Translations under genes and position numbers: made by a program
In this document: piece by piece, positions 7,097 to 16,693 of the stretch
How the letters are laid out: each line of letters begins with the position of its first letter
Position numbering within the stretch: position 1 is the stretch's first letter
The notes under the pieces: generated by a model
The model's input: only the letters and a program-made list of their open reading frames with translations
Told to the model about the DNA's origin: nothing
Databases searched by the model: none
From: Streptomyces sp. RB17
GTDB taxonomy: Bacteria; Actinomycetota; Actinomycetes; Streptomycetales; Streptomycetaceae
Length of the DNA: 64,000 nucleotides
Assembly (NCBI RefSeq): GCF_009604455.1
Contig: NZ_WEGL01000005.1
Location: 496,001-560,000, forward strand
Direction: 5' to 3'

Positions 7097-9300
7097 GCAC
7101 CGTCGAAAGCAGGCCACGGGTCGGCGCCGGCGTCAACCGGGTCGACGGCCCCCGCAAGGTCACCGGCACCGCCCCGTACCCGATGGACTTCAGCGTCCCC
7201 GGCCAGGCCTACGGCGCCCTGGTGCAGAGCACCGTCGCCGCGGGACGGATCGTCCGCATGCACACCGACGCGGCCGAAGGCGCCCCGGGCGTGATCACCG
7301 TCCTCACCCACGAGAACGCCCCGAAGGTCGGGACCGGTCCCACGACGGTCCTCGGCCCGTCGCCTCGCGCACCGCTGCGCAACGACCGGATCCTTTACCA
7401 CGGGCAGCACATCGCGTTCGTGGTGGCCGAGACCCCGGAGCAGGCCACCGCGGCGGCGCGGCTGGTGCGGGCCGACTACGAGGCCGCGGAGCCGCTGCTG
7501 GACCTCCGGGACCCGCGGGCCGAACAGCTCGTCGACCCGTGGGAGACGGACACCTCCCGCGGCGACACCGCCGCAGCGCTGGAATCCGCCGAGGTGACAC
7601 TCCGAGCCACCTACACCACGGCCGACAACACCAACAACCCGCTCGGCCTGTTCGCGACCCTCGCCGCGTGGGAGGGCGACACCCTCACCGTCCACGACAC
7701 CAGCCAGTGGCCGTCGATGGTGCGCACCACCCTCGCCATGGTCTTCGGCATCCCCGAGAGCTCGGTACGGGTCCTGGTGCCCTACGTCGGCGGGGGCTTC
7801 GGCGCCGGGCTGCGCGCATGGCCGCACGTGGTCCTCACCGCCATGGCCGCCCGGATGATCAAGCGACCGGTGAAGCTGGTGCTGACCCGGCCCCAGATGT
7901 TCACCTCCATCGGGCACCGGCCCAGCGGGGTGCAGTGGCTGAGCGTCGGTGCCACCCGGGACGGCGAGCTGGTCGCGCTGGACCACCGCAGCCTCAGCTC
8001 CCTGAGCATGGAGGAAACCGACTACGAGCCGTTCGCGTCGGGAACCGCCTTCGCCTACCGGTGCCCCAACGTGATCACGCAGGACCGGCAGGCCCGTCTC
8101 AACATCGCCGTGCCGACGTCCATGCGCGCCCCGGCCGAGGCGCAGGGCAACTTCGCGCTGGAGTCCGCGCTCGACGAGCTGGCCCGGGAACTGCGCATGG
8201 ACCCCCTGGAGCTGCGGCTGCGCAACCACACCGACGTCGACCCGCGCAACGGACTGCCCTGGTCCGGCAAGGCGCTCCGGGAGTGCTACGAGGTCGGCGC
8301 GCGACGCTTCGGCTGGTCCGACCGGAACCCCGAGCCGCGCTCCATGCGGGACGGCAACTGGCTCGTCGGCTACGGCATGGCGAGCGCGTGGTTCCCGTAT
8401 TTCGCCCAGCCCTGCGCGGCGCAGGCCACTGTCAACAGGGACGGCAGCGCGCTGGTGCGCAGCGCGGCGACCGACATCGGCACCGGTACCTACACCGTGA
8501 TGGCCCAACTGGCCGCCGAGGAGCTGGGCCTGCCTCTGGACCGGGTCCGCTTCGACCTGGGCGACTCCGACATGCCTCACTCGATGATGGCGGGCGGTTC
8601 CGGCCTCACCGGCGCGCTGGGCAACGCAGTGCACGACGCCTGCCGGCAACTGGTGCGCTCGTTCGCCGAACTCGCGGGCGGCGACGCCGACTCGCCCCTG
8701 CTGGGCTTCGCCCCGGACGACGTGGAGTGCACCGACGGGAGGGTCCACCCCGCGGGCCGCCCGGACCTCGGGGAGCCGTACGCCGACATCCTCGCCCGGC
8801 ACGGCCTGTCCGAACTCACGGCGAACGGGAACAGCACACCGCCGGTCCCCACCGAGCTGGGCATGTCCCCAGCCGGCGCGTACGGCGCGAAGTTCGTGGA
8901 CGTCCGGGTCGACCCGGACCTCGGCCTCATCCGGGTCGCGCGGGTGGTCTCCGCGATCGACGGTGGCCGCATCCTCAACGAGAAGACGGCGCGGAGCCAG
9001 ATCATCGGCGGGACGGTCGGCGGCATCGGCATGGCCCTGTTCGAGGACACGGTCACCGACCCGCGCACCGGCCGCATCGCCAACGGCACGTTCGCCGACT
9101 ACCTGGTCGCGGTCAACGCCGACGTCCCCGAGCTGGACGTGGTCTTCGTCGGCGAGCCCGATCGCGGTACCGCCACCGGTACCAAGGGCGTCGGCGAGGT
9201 CGGCCTGGTGGGCATCGCGCCCGCGATCGCCGGCGCCGTGTACCACGCCACCGGCAAGCGCATCCGCGAGCTGCCGATCACCCTGGACGCCATGCTGTGA
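7093..9300 (+). CDS. Aldehyde oxidase, molybdenum-cofactor subunit (PaoC/YagR-like)
   Basis: Large subunit of 735 residues that binds the molybdopterin cytosine dinucleotide cofactor. Seen are the N-terminal RVDGPRKVTGTAPYPMD, the cofactor-binding VGGGFGAG, the GTGTYTVMAQ segment, and the C-terminal GTKGVGEVGL, whose Glu702 is the expected catalytic base. The family oxidises aromatic and aliphatic aldehydes to acids; xanthine dehydrogenase is less likely because the gene order and the FAD-subunit cysteines follow PaoABC. No cofactor-insertion chaperone (PaoD/XdhC type) is encoded nearby. Confidence 0.92.
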   Translation: MSTVESRPRVGAGVNRVDGPRKVTGTAPYPMDFSVPGQAYGALVQSTVAAGRIVRMHTDAAEGAPGVITVLTHENAPKVGTGPTTVLGPSPRAPLRNDRILYHGQHIAFVVAETPEQATAAARLVRADYEAAEPLLDLRDPRAEQLVDPWETDTSRGDTAAALESAEVTLRATYTTADNTNNPLGLFATLAAWEGDTLTVHDTSQWPSMVRTTLAMVFGIPESSVRVLVPYVGGGFGAGLRAWPHVVLTAMAARMIKRPVKLVLTRPQMFTSIGHRPSGVQWLSVGATRDGELVALDHRSLSSLSMEETDYEPFASGTAFAYRCPNVITQDRQARLNIAVPTSMRAPAEAQGNFALESALDELARELRMDPLELRLRNHTDVDPRNGLPWSGKALRECYEVGARRFGWSDRNPEPRSMRDGNWLVGYGMASAWFPYFAQPCAAQATVNRDGSALVRSAATDIGTGTYTVMAQLAAEELGLPLDRVRFDLGDSDMPHSMMAGGSGLTGALGNAVHDACRQLVRSFAELAGGDADSPLLGFAPDDVECTDGRVHPAGRPDLGEPYADILARHGLSELTANGNSTPPVPTELGMSPAGAYGAKFVDVRVDPDLGLIRVARVVSAIDGGRILNEKTARSQIIGGTVGGIGMALFEDTVTDPRTGRIANGTFADYLVAVNADVPELDVVFVGEPDRGTATGTKGVGEVGLVGIAPAIAGAVYHATGKRIRELPITLDAML

Positions 9301-9558
9301 GCCGCGTGGGTGCCGCATGGCCGGCCCACGCCCCCGACGTGCGCACTCGCCCTCGACCTCGACGGTGTCAAGCTGATCCTGGCTGAGAGCCTGGACGGAG
9401 CAGAGGCCCCGGACTTCGTCGTGCCTTCCCGGCAACCGCGGTGCGCACCGAGTTTTGGCACACGTTTTACGCGACGCATGCAACTTCGCCCCCTACCCCC
9501 GCTGTCTGACAGGGAGTCGGGCCCGTCAGGGCCGAAGAGCGAGAGAGCGGGGCAGATC

Positions 9559-10545
9559 GTGGGACGGCGCAAGGGCGGCATAGGGATCGCACTCGTCACG
9601 GGTGCCATGCTGGTGGGCGTGAGCGCCTGCGGCGGGGGCGCCAGTGACAAGGCGAGCGGGAACGACGCAAAGGCGTCGGGCAAGCCGGGTGCGAGCGCTT
9701 CTCCGTCACCGACGAAGCCCGCGGGCCCGCCGATGCTGCTGGACACGATCACCCCGCAGACGGGCACCACGGTCGGCGTGGCCATGCCGATCTCGGTGGT
9801 CTTCACGAACCCGGTGGCCGCGAAGGCGCGGGCCTCGGTGGAGAAGCACATGAAGGTCAGCGCCTCGCAGCCGGTGGCCGGCGCCTGGCACTGGATGGGC
9901 GACAGGCGCGCCGACTGGCGCCCGAAGACGTACTGGCCCTCCGGTACGAAGGTGAAGATCGACGCTGACATGACGGGCGTCAGCAACGGCAACGGACGCT
10001 ACGGCGTGCACAACTACACGCACACCTTCACGATCGGCGACGACGTGCGCGCGGATGTCTCGGTGACCGGCCACACCATGAAGGTGACCCGCAACGGCAA
10101 GCTGGTGCGGACCCTGTCGATCAACGCGGGCAGTGCCCAGTATCCGACGTGGGACGGCACGATGGCCGTCATCGACAAGCAGGCGAAGGTCCACATGACT
10201 TCCTGCAGCGTCGGCATCAGCTGCGACAAGGGCAGCCCGAACTACTACGACCTGACGCTGCCCTGGGACATCCACCTGACCCAGTCCGGCACGTACGTGC
10301 ACTACTCGACCGGCGACCCCTACCCGGGCAGCGGCAGCGCCCGCGGCTCGCACGGCTGCGTCCACCTGTCCATGCCGGACGCCAAGTGGTTCTACGGCCA
10401 GGTCAAGCAGGGCGACCCCGTCACCATCACCGGCTCACCCCGTGGCAAGGCCCCGGCCGACAACGGCTACGCCGACTTCAACCTGAGCTGGGACCAGTGG
10501 CTCGCGGGCAGCGCGTCCGGGCAGGGGACGACCGCGACGCTGTGA
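9559..10545 (+). CDS. L,D-transpeptidase lipoprotein (YkuD)
   Basis: Secreted peptidoglycan cross-linking enzyme of 328 residues. A short lipoprotein signal ends at VSAC, with Cys24 as the lipidated residue. A Ser/Lys/Pro-rich spacer is followed by a bacterial Ig-like domain (about residues 60-175) and a YkuD catalytic domain. The YkuD signature is HYSTGDP...GSHGCVHL, containing the nucleophile Cys. Such enzymes make 3-3 cross-links and are abundant in actinobacteria. I chose GTG 9559 because it places the lipobox at a normal distance; the frame is open further upstream. Confidence 0.9.
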   Translation: MGRRKGGIGIALVTGAMLVGVSACGGGASDKASGNDAKASGKPGASASPSPTKPAGPPMLLDTITPQTGTTVGVAMPISVVFTNPVAAKARASVEKHMKVSASQPVAGAWHWMGDRRADWRPKTYWPSGTKVKIDADMTGVSNGNGRYGVHNYTHTFTIGDDVRADVSVTGHTMKVTRNGKLVRTLSINAGSAQYPTWDGTMAVIDKQAKVHMTSCSVGISCDKGSPNYYDLTLPWDIHLTQSGTYVHYSTGDPYPGSGSARGSHGCVHLSMPDAKWFYGQVKQGDPVTITGSPRGKAPADNGYADFNLSWDQWLAGSASGQGTTATL

Positions 10546-10612
10546 TGCGCCGCGGTGGCGGGCCTGAACACTGCGTGGTCGGGGGCCGCGGATCCGAGGG
10601 GGAGCCGGCGAG

Positions 10613-11917
10613 ATGACGGAAGCAGCGAAGGATCTACCGGACGTCGGGCCGGAGACCGCCGCTCGGAACCTATGGCGTCAGCGGGATTTCCTGCTGCTGT
10701 GGAGTGGCCAGACGGTCAGTGAGACGGGCTCGGCGGTCACCCAGGTCGCTTTGCCGCTGCTCGCGGTCGTCGCGCTCAAGGCGAGCACGTTCCAGGTCGG
10801 ATTGCTGACCGCGGCCACCACGCTGGCGTTCGCGGTGATCGCGTTACCGGCGGGTGCGATGGTGGACGGCGCTGCCAAGCGCTCCGTCATGATCGTCTGC
10901 GACGTTCTCCGTCTGCTGGTCGTTGGCTCGGTTCCGGTGGCGGCCGCGTTCGGCGTCCTGACGATGGCGCAGCTGTACGTGGTCGCGGTCGTGGCGGGTG
11001 TGTGCTCGGTGTTCTTCGACGTCTCGTACCAGAGTTATGTGCCGTCACTCATCCGCGCCGATCACCTGATGAGCGCCAACGGCAAGCTCGGGACCACCCA
11101 GGCGTTCGCGCAGCTCGGCGGACCGGGTCTGGGCGGCGGGCTGGTCGGATTGTTCGGCGCCGCGGGGGCGATGACGGCCGACGCCGTTTCCTACGCGATC
11201 TCGGTCCTGTCGATCCTCGGGATCAAGACCCGGGAGGATCCGCCGCCGGCGCGGCCGGCGGACGAGACGCTGCGGCGCCGGATCGCCGCGGGGCTGACGT
11301 TCGTGTTCGGGCACAGCATTCTGCGCAGGGTCGTGGCGTGCACGGGCACCGCGAACCTGTTCGGCGGCATGACGTCGGCGCTGGCGATGGTCTTCCTCAT
11401 CCGGGTGCTGCACGTGCGACCCGCGCTGACCGGGCTGATCATGGCGGGCGCGGCCATCGGCGGGATCGCCGGCGCAGCGTTCGCCGGCCGGCTCGCCAAG
11501 AAGATCGGCTCGGCGCGGATCATCTGGGTGTCGATGCTGGTGTTCAGCGCGCCGCAGGTCATCGCGGCGGCTGCCTGGCGAGGCTGGGGGGTGCTGCTGT
11601 TCCCGCTGGGCTGGGGCATCACGGGCTTCTCCGGGATGGTCTACAACGTCGCGCAAGTCAGCTACCGGCAGTCGGTGACACCGCCGGAGCTGATGGGCCG
11701 GATGAACGCGGCCGTGCGCTGGGTTGTTTGGGGCACGCTGCCGATCGGCGGCGTCCTCGGTGGGCTGCTCGGCACGCTGATCGGCGTGCGACCCGCTCTC
11801 TGGCTGGCCTTCATCGGTGCGTGGGCGGCCGGCTGGTTCGTGTTCTTCTCCCCGCTCCGCCACATGCGCGACGTCCCCCGGCCGGCGCCCGCGTCCGCCC
11901 CCGTTGTCACGAGTTGA
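10613..11917 (+). CDS. MFS transporter (exporter type)
   Basis: Twelve-helix major facilitator of 434 residues. LLWSGQTVSETGSAVTQVAL at the start and DVLRLLVVGSVPVA mark the MFS_3/EntS-like group of drug or siderophore exporters. Motif-A-like GAMVDGAAKR is seen after the second helix. Codon 78 (10844-10846) is TTA, the rare leucine codon read by the bldA tRNA in Streptomyces, so translation may be tied to development. It stands alone, ahead of a convergent hypothetical gene. Confidence 0.88.
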   Translation: MTEAAKDLPDVGPETAARNLWRQRDFLLLWSGQTVSETGSAVTQVALPLLAVVALKASTFQVGLLTAATTLAFAVIALPAGAMVDGAAKRSVMIVCDVLRLLVVGSVPVAAAFGVLTMAQLYVVAVVAGVCSVFFDVSYQSYVPSLIRADHLMSANGKLGTTQAFAQLGGPGLGGGLVGLFGAAGAMTADAVSYAISVLSILGIKTREDPPPARPADETLRRRIAAGLTFVFGHSILRRVVACTGTANLFGGMTSALAMVFLIRVLHVRPALTGLIMAGAAIGGIAGAAFAGRLAKKIGSARIIWVSMLVFSAPQVIAAAAWRGWGVLLFPLGWGITGFSGMVYNVAQVSYRQSVTPPELMGRMNAAVRWVVWGTLPIGGVLGGLLGTLIGVRPALWLAFIGAWAAGWFVFFSPLRHMRDVPRPAPASAPVVTS

Positions 11918-11985
11918 CGCACGGGACATCAGCGAACAAGTCGGCGACGGCGACAGCCTGCTGGGCGTGGGCTGATGGCGCCGCG

Positions 11986-12522
11986 TCAGCCCTCGTCCAC
12001 GCTGGACAGAGCTGCGGTGATCAGGCGGGTGGCGAAGTCGCGGTCGTCGGTGATCCGGTTGATGTGCTCCGCGAGCAGGAAGGCGGTGGCTTCCAGGGGG
12101 TTCATCTCGTCGTCGGTCCAATATCCGTACTGCTTGCGCCACAGGCTGGGGCTCAGGCCGGTGCCTGCGGCGATGACCAGGCCGGCCATGGTGGGGATGG
12201 CCTCGGGACGGATGCTCTTCGGCATCATGCGCATCGTGGCCACAAGGTTGGGCACCACGCACTCGATGACGTCCTTGTCGTGGTCCTCGTAGGCCATCCG
12301 CAGCCACTGCATGAACATGTAGATCAGCGTGCACGCCCCGTCCAGCATGTCATCGACTCCGCCGGGGCCCAAGGACGCGGCGAACTGGTCGGTCAGCGCT
12401 TGTTGTTCGGCGTCGGTCCGGGTCTTCTCGTCGTAGATGGCCTTGAGCCGGGAGTCGATCATCATGAGCGCTGCGCCCGCATCACCGGCGGGAGCATGCT
12501 GGGGGTCGCAGGGCGATGTCAC
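11986..12522 (-). CDS. Conserved-looking hypothetical protein
   Basis: A 178-residue soluble protein, mostly helical by composition, with no domain I recognise. Landmarks are the segments DMLDGACTLIYMFMQWLRMA, ECVVPNLVATMRMMP and WTDDEMNPLEATAFLLAEH. The GTG start at 12522 follows GAGGAG by a normal spacer. It converges with the MFS gene and runs in the same direction as the SpoIIE-type gene upstream. Codon usage and ribosome site support a real gene; no function can be assigned. Confidence 0.7.
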   Translation of the reverse strand: MTSPCDPQHAPAGDAGAALMMIDSRLKAIYDEKTRTDAEQQALTDQFAASLGPGGVDDMLDGACTLIYMFMQWLRMAYEDHDKDVIECVVPNLVATMRMMPKSIRPEAIPTMAGLVIAAGTGLSPSLWRKQYGYWTDDEMNPLEATAFLLAEHINRITDDRDFATRLITAALSSVDEG

Positions 12523-12660
12523 AGTTTTCTCCTCGGGTGACCGTGGGTGGTGCGACGGGTTCGTACAGTAGCCCGCCGGTGATGCGAGGGTCTGGCGAAT
12601 TCTGATGAAGGGCCCGGCGCCCGCACGGACCGGGGCGAAGGCGCTCGGGTTCGCCTCGGC

Positions 12661-15203
12661 TCACAGGCCCGGATCGTCGAACTGGTCGAGGTCGAACTGG
12701 TCGAGAAGGAAGTCGACCGGTGCGAGACCCGAGGCGGCGTCGGTGGGGTCGTGGAGAAGCTGCTCCGCCCGGATGACCTTGCCGCGGGTCGTGTGCCGCG
12801 TCCCCCAGCGCTGGGCGAACTGCGCCACCAGGAACAGCCCCCGGCCGCCCTCGTCCACGGTCGCCGCCCGTCGCAGGCGGGGCGAGGTGCCGCTGCCGTC
12901 CGACACCTCGCAGATCAGACTGCGTCCGTGCAGCAGCCGTATGCCGACCGCGGGCGAGCCGTACCGGATCGCGTTCGTGACCAACTCGCTGACGATCAAC
13001 TCCGTGGCGAACACCGTCGCCTCCAGTCCCCACTGCAGCAATGTCTCCCGGCAGAGCACCCGAACCGCGAGAACCAGCGCCGGGTCCGACGGCACCTCCC
13101 ACGCGGCCACACCCGAAGGCGGGAACTTCCGGGTGCGTGCCGTCAACAGCGCGATGTCGTCGCAGGAGTGTGACGGCTTCAGCGCGTCGATCACCGCCTG
13201 ACACGTCTCCTCCGGCGTGCGGCCCCCGGCCCCGTCCAACGCCCGGCGCAGCCTCTCCATCCCGATGTCGTTGTCATGGGTGCGGTCCTCCACGAGGCCG
13301 TCGGTGTACAGCACCAGTCGGGAACCCTCCGGAAGGGGCAGCTCCACGGTCTCGAAGGGATAGCCGCCCAGACCGAGGGGCGCCGAGGCCGGTACGCCAG
13401 GACTGGTGACCGTGCCGTCCGGGCGCACCACCACCGGCTCGGGGTGCCCCGCCCGGGCCATCGTGCAGACCTCCGCCACCGGGTCGTAGACCGCGTAGAG
13501 ACAGGTCGCTCCGGTCACGCCCGCCCCCTCGTGGCCGTCCGTGGCATCGCTCGTGTTCTCCTCGTTGTCCATGCGGACGACGAGGTCGTCCGGATTCCCG
13601 AGCACCTCGTCCACGGGCAGGTCCAGGGTGGAGAAGTTGTGGACCGCGGTGCGCAGCCGGCCCATCGTCGCCGCCGCGTGCAGCCCGTGACCTACGACGT
13701 CACCCATCACCAGGGCCACCCGCGCGCCCGGTAGCGGGATGACGTCGAACCAGTCCCCGCCCACTCCCGCCTCCGCGGGCGGATAGCGCCAGGCCACCTC
13801 CAGCGCGTCCTGCTCCGGGTGCCTCCGCGGCAGCAGGCTGCGCTGCAGCGTGACCGCCATCGCGTGCTCTCGGGTGAACCTCCGGGCGTCGTCGAGGGCC
13901 ACCGCCGCCCGCGCGGCGAGTTCCTCCGCGAAGGTGAGATCCTCCGGCTCGAACGCCGGGGAATCCGCCGTCCGGTAGAAGTTGGCCACGCCCAGCGGTA
14001 CGTTCCGCGCCCGCAGCGGCAGGGCGACCAGCGAACGCAACCCGCACTCCAGTGCCTTGCGGGCGCGGTCCGGATCCTGTTCCAGCCAGCCGTGTGACTC
14101 CCGCAGGTCCGCCTCCAGCATGACCCGTCGCTCCTGCAGCGCCCGCATCTGCGGCGTGCGGCGCGAGTCGGCCAGCTCCTGGGCCGTGCGCTCCACATCC
14201 AGGGTGGTCCCGATCTCCACCCCGGCCTCGTAGAGCAGCTTCAGCCGCTCCCGCGCGACCTCGGCCCGCCCCGAGACCGCCGCCAGCTCCGTTGTGTCGC
14301 GCAGGGTCACCACGCTGCCTCCCCGGTCGGCCTGCGGGTACGTCGGCCGCTTGTTCACCACCGGCAATCGGTCCCTCTTGGGATACACCTCATCGGTGAC
14401 GGCCTCCGGCGACGACAGCAGACGCATGATCGGTTCCGGCGGTTCCAGCTCCCGCACCGGGCGCCCCGCACGTCCGCAGGCAGTCCGAGCAGCCGCGCCG
14501 CCTCGTCGTTGGCCGGCACCAGTCGTCCGTCGGCGCCCGTGATGAGCACTCCTTCGCGCACCGCGTGCAGGACCGCGTCGTGGTGCTCGTACAGCTCCGC
14601 CAGCTCCTCCGGGGCCAGACCGCGCGTCTGCCGTCGCAGCCGCCGCGACACCAGCGTCATGCCCGTGATGGCCAGCGTCAGTGCGACCGCGCCGCCGGCC
14701 AGGATGATCGGCAGCTGTGGCATCCACAGTCCCACCACGTTCTTGACCGTGATCCCGGCGGAGACCAGGCCGACCACCTTGCCGTGCGCGTCGGTCACCG
14801 GCACCACCGCTTGCACGTCCGTCCCCCTGCCCGCGGGCAGCGGTGGTCCACCGGCCTGTTCGACGACGGTACGGCCCTGCAGCGCCGGTGCGATGGTGCC
14901 GACGAAGTTCTTCCCGATCTCCCGCGGATAGGGGTACGTGTAACGAATCCCCTGCGTGTTCATGACCACGATGAAATCCACGCCGGCACGCTTCCGTGCC
15001 GCCACGGCTCGCGGCTGGAGCACCGCCGTCGGATCCCGGCTGTGCAGCGCCGCGGCCACGCCGGGGGCATTCGCGAACGACTGGGCAGCGACGACCGACT
15101 CCCGCCGCCCCTGCTGCAGGGCATCACCCGCCGCCTGGAGCATCATGCCCACCACTACGGCCGCGACCAGCAGGACCACGATCACGACCTGGAGAAGGAA
15201 CAC
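12661..15203 (-). pseudogene. SpoIIE-family sensor phosphatase with ATPase domain, frameshifted
   Basis: Two overlapping frames together make one protein of about 847 residues. The first (15203 down to about 14465) encodes a membrane helix, an extracytoplasmic PDC/Cache-like sensor, a second helix and a PAS domain. The second continues with GAF, a SpoIIE/PP2C phosphatase (GGDWFDV, GDVVGHG) and an RsbW-like HATPase_c domain (ELVTNAIRY, DEGGRGLFLV). The join falls in a GC-rich run at about 14461-14467, where one base appears to be missing between LPADVRG and PVRELEPP. Such proteins control anti-sigma/anti-anti-sigma switches. The GTG at 15203 lies close to the first helix, so the true N-terminus may also be affected. 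A sequencing error is possible. Confidence 0.8.
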
Positions 15204-15338
15204 CTGACCGGCCGCACTGCGCAGGTCCAGCAGGGAAGCGCGAGGTTCGTGCGAGCGTCCGCCGGCCCTTCGCGATCGTCGCCCGGCACCTCGACGGCAC
15301 TGGCACGAAGCCCGTTATGCCCCGATAAGATACGTTTT

Positions 15339-16457
15339 GTGATCAGGACAGGACGGCCTTGGCGTCACCGCCCTCCATACGGTGGCCGATGCGAGCCCGT
15401 ACTGCTGTCCCCGGTGATCCTCACCGTCCTCATCGCCGGCCTGGCCTTCGCGACCCCCAGGGAGATCGCCTTCAGCCGTCTCCTGCCCGCCGCGCCCGCC
15501 CTCGCCGCCGCGATGTGGCCGGTGCTCCCGACGATCCTGCTGGGGGCGTTCTGCCTGATGGTCATGATCGGGCTCAGCCTCGTCTACGCCGATCTGGGGA
15601 CGCCCTACACGGGGGCCGCGATCGTCGCGGTCACCCTGGCGGCCGCCTATACGAGCCATCTCCGGCTCCAGCGGGAGGAGACACTCTTCCAGATCCGGCT
15701 CGTCGCCGACGCGGCGCAGCAGGTGCTGCTGCGCCCGCTGCCGCGCCGGGTCCAGGACGTGGAGATCGAGTCGCTGTATCTGGCGGCCCAGGAGCAGGCC
15801 CGGATCGGAGGCGACTTCTATGAGGTGGCCGACACGCCGTACGGGGTCCGGCTGCTCATCGGTGACGTGCGCGGCAAGGGGCTGTCGGCGGTGGGGGCGG
15901 CCTCGGCGGTGATCAACTGCTTCCGGGAGAACGCCTACGACCAGCCCGACCTGAGGGGCATCATCCATCGCATAGAGACCAGCATGTGCCGCTACAGCCT
16001 CGGGATCCTCGACCCGGATCAGCCCGAGCACTTCGCCACCGCTCTGATCGCCGAGATCCCGTACGTCGGTGGGCAGCTGAAGATCCTCAACTGCGGGCAT
16101 CCCCCACCCCTGCTGATGCGGAGCGGAGAGATCCGCGTCCTCGAGCCCAGCGTCCCCTCGCCGCCCCTCAATCTCTCGACGCTCCTCGGAGACGAGTACC
16201 ACGTCGACACCGTCGCCTTCGCCTCGGGCGACCAGATGCTGCTCTACACCGACGGCGTATCGGAGACCCGGGACCGCACCGGCACGTTCTTCCCGCTCCC
16301 GGAGTGGATGCGGGAGCTCGGCCCGGCGGCCCCGCGTGAGCTCCTGGACCGGCTTCACCAAGACCTGCTCCACTACAGCGGCGGCAGACTCGATGACGAC
16401 ATCGCGGCCGTCGCCGTCCGCTGCAGACACCCCTGGGCCCAGGAGCGTTCTCCGTAG
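15339..16457 (+). CDS. Membrane-bound SpoIIE/PP2C-type phosphatase
   Basis: About 372 residues. Two to three membrane helices at the N-terminus (VILTVLIAGLAF, PTILLGAFCLMVMIGLSLVY) are followed by a SpoIIE phosphatase domain with RIGGDFYEV, LLIGDVRGKG, YTDGVSE and LDDDIAAVAV, which supply the metal-binding Asp residues. It has no sensor or kinase domain. It would dephosphorylate an anti-sigma-factor antagonist. It is divergent from the frameshifted SpoIIE gene; the 135 bp between them should hold both promoters, including a GATAAGATAC stretch at about 15324-15333. GTG 15339 is the start I favour; earlier in-frame codons would run into the divergent promoter. Confidence 0.85.
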   Translation: MIRTGRPWRHRPPYGGRCEPVLLSPVILTVLIAGLAFATPREIAFSRLLPAAPALAAAMWPVLPTILLGAFCLMVMIGLSLVYADLGTPYTGAAIVAVTLAAAYTSHLRLQREETLFQIRLVADAAQQVLLRPLPRRVQDVEIESLYLAAQEQARIGGDFYEVADTPYGVRLLIGDVRGKGLSAVGAASAVINCFRENAYDQPDLRGIIHRIETSMCRYSLGILDPDQPEHFATALIAEIPYVGGQLKILNCGHPPPLLMRSGEIRVLEPSVPSPPLNLSTLLGDEYHVDTVAFASGDQMLLYTDGVSETRDRTGTFFPLPEWMRELGPAAPRELLDRLHQDLLHYSGGRLDDDIAAVAVRCRHPWAQERSP

Positions 16458-16693
16458 GGGGCTGGACGCCGTGGTGCGGGTGCGTCCGCCCAGCCGTCGG
16501 CGGAGGACGTGACATGGCCGGAGGCGCCTGCCATGACAGCACCCGCGAGGCAAGCATGACGGCGTCCACGAGGCGCAGACCGCCGGACGGCGACCCGAGG
16601 CGAGCCGGGTGACCGGGAAACGGTCACGCTTCGGTTCAGCGGGAGGCCGTACGCGGTCTCCCGGACCGGCCGCCGACGGGCAACCGGCCGGCG

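Noticed and set aside
7093..9300. Xanthine dehydrogenase or carbon monoxide dehydrogenase
   Set aside because: The four-cysteine insertion in the FAD subunit and the gene order small-FAD-large match PaoABC. The CO dehydrogenase active-site loop with its Cys was not seen.
6922..9483. Long minus-strand frame opposite the aldehyde oxidase large subunit
   Set aside because: The plus strand has all molybdenum-hydroxylase motifs, and the antisense product has biased composition and no recognisable start context.
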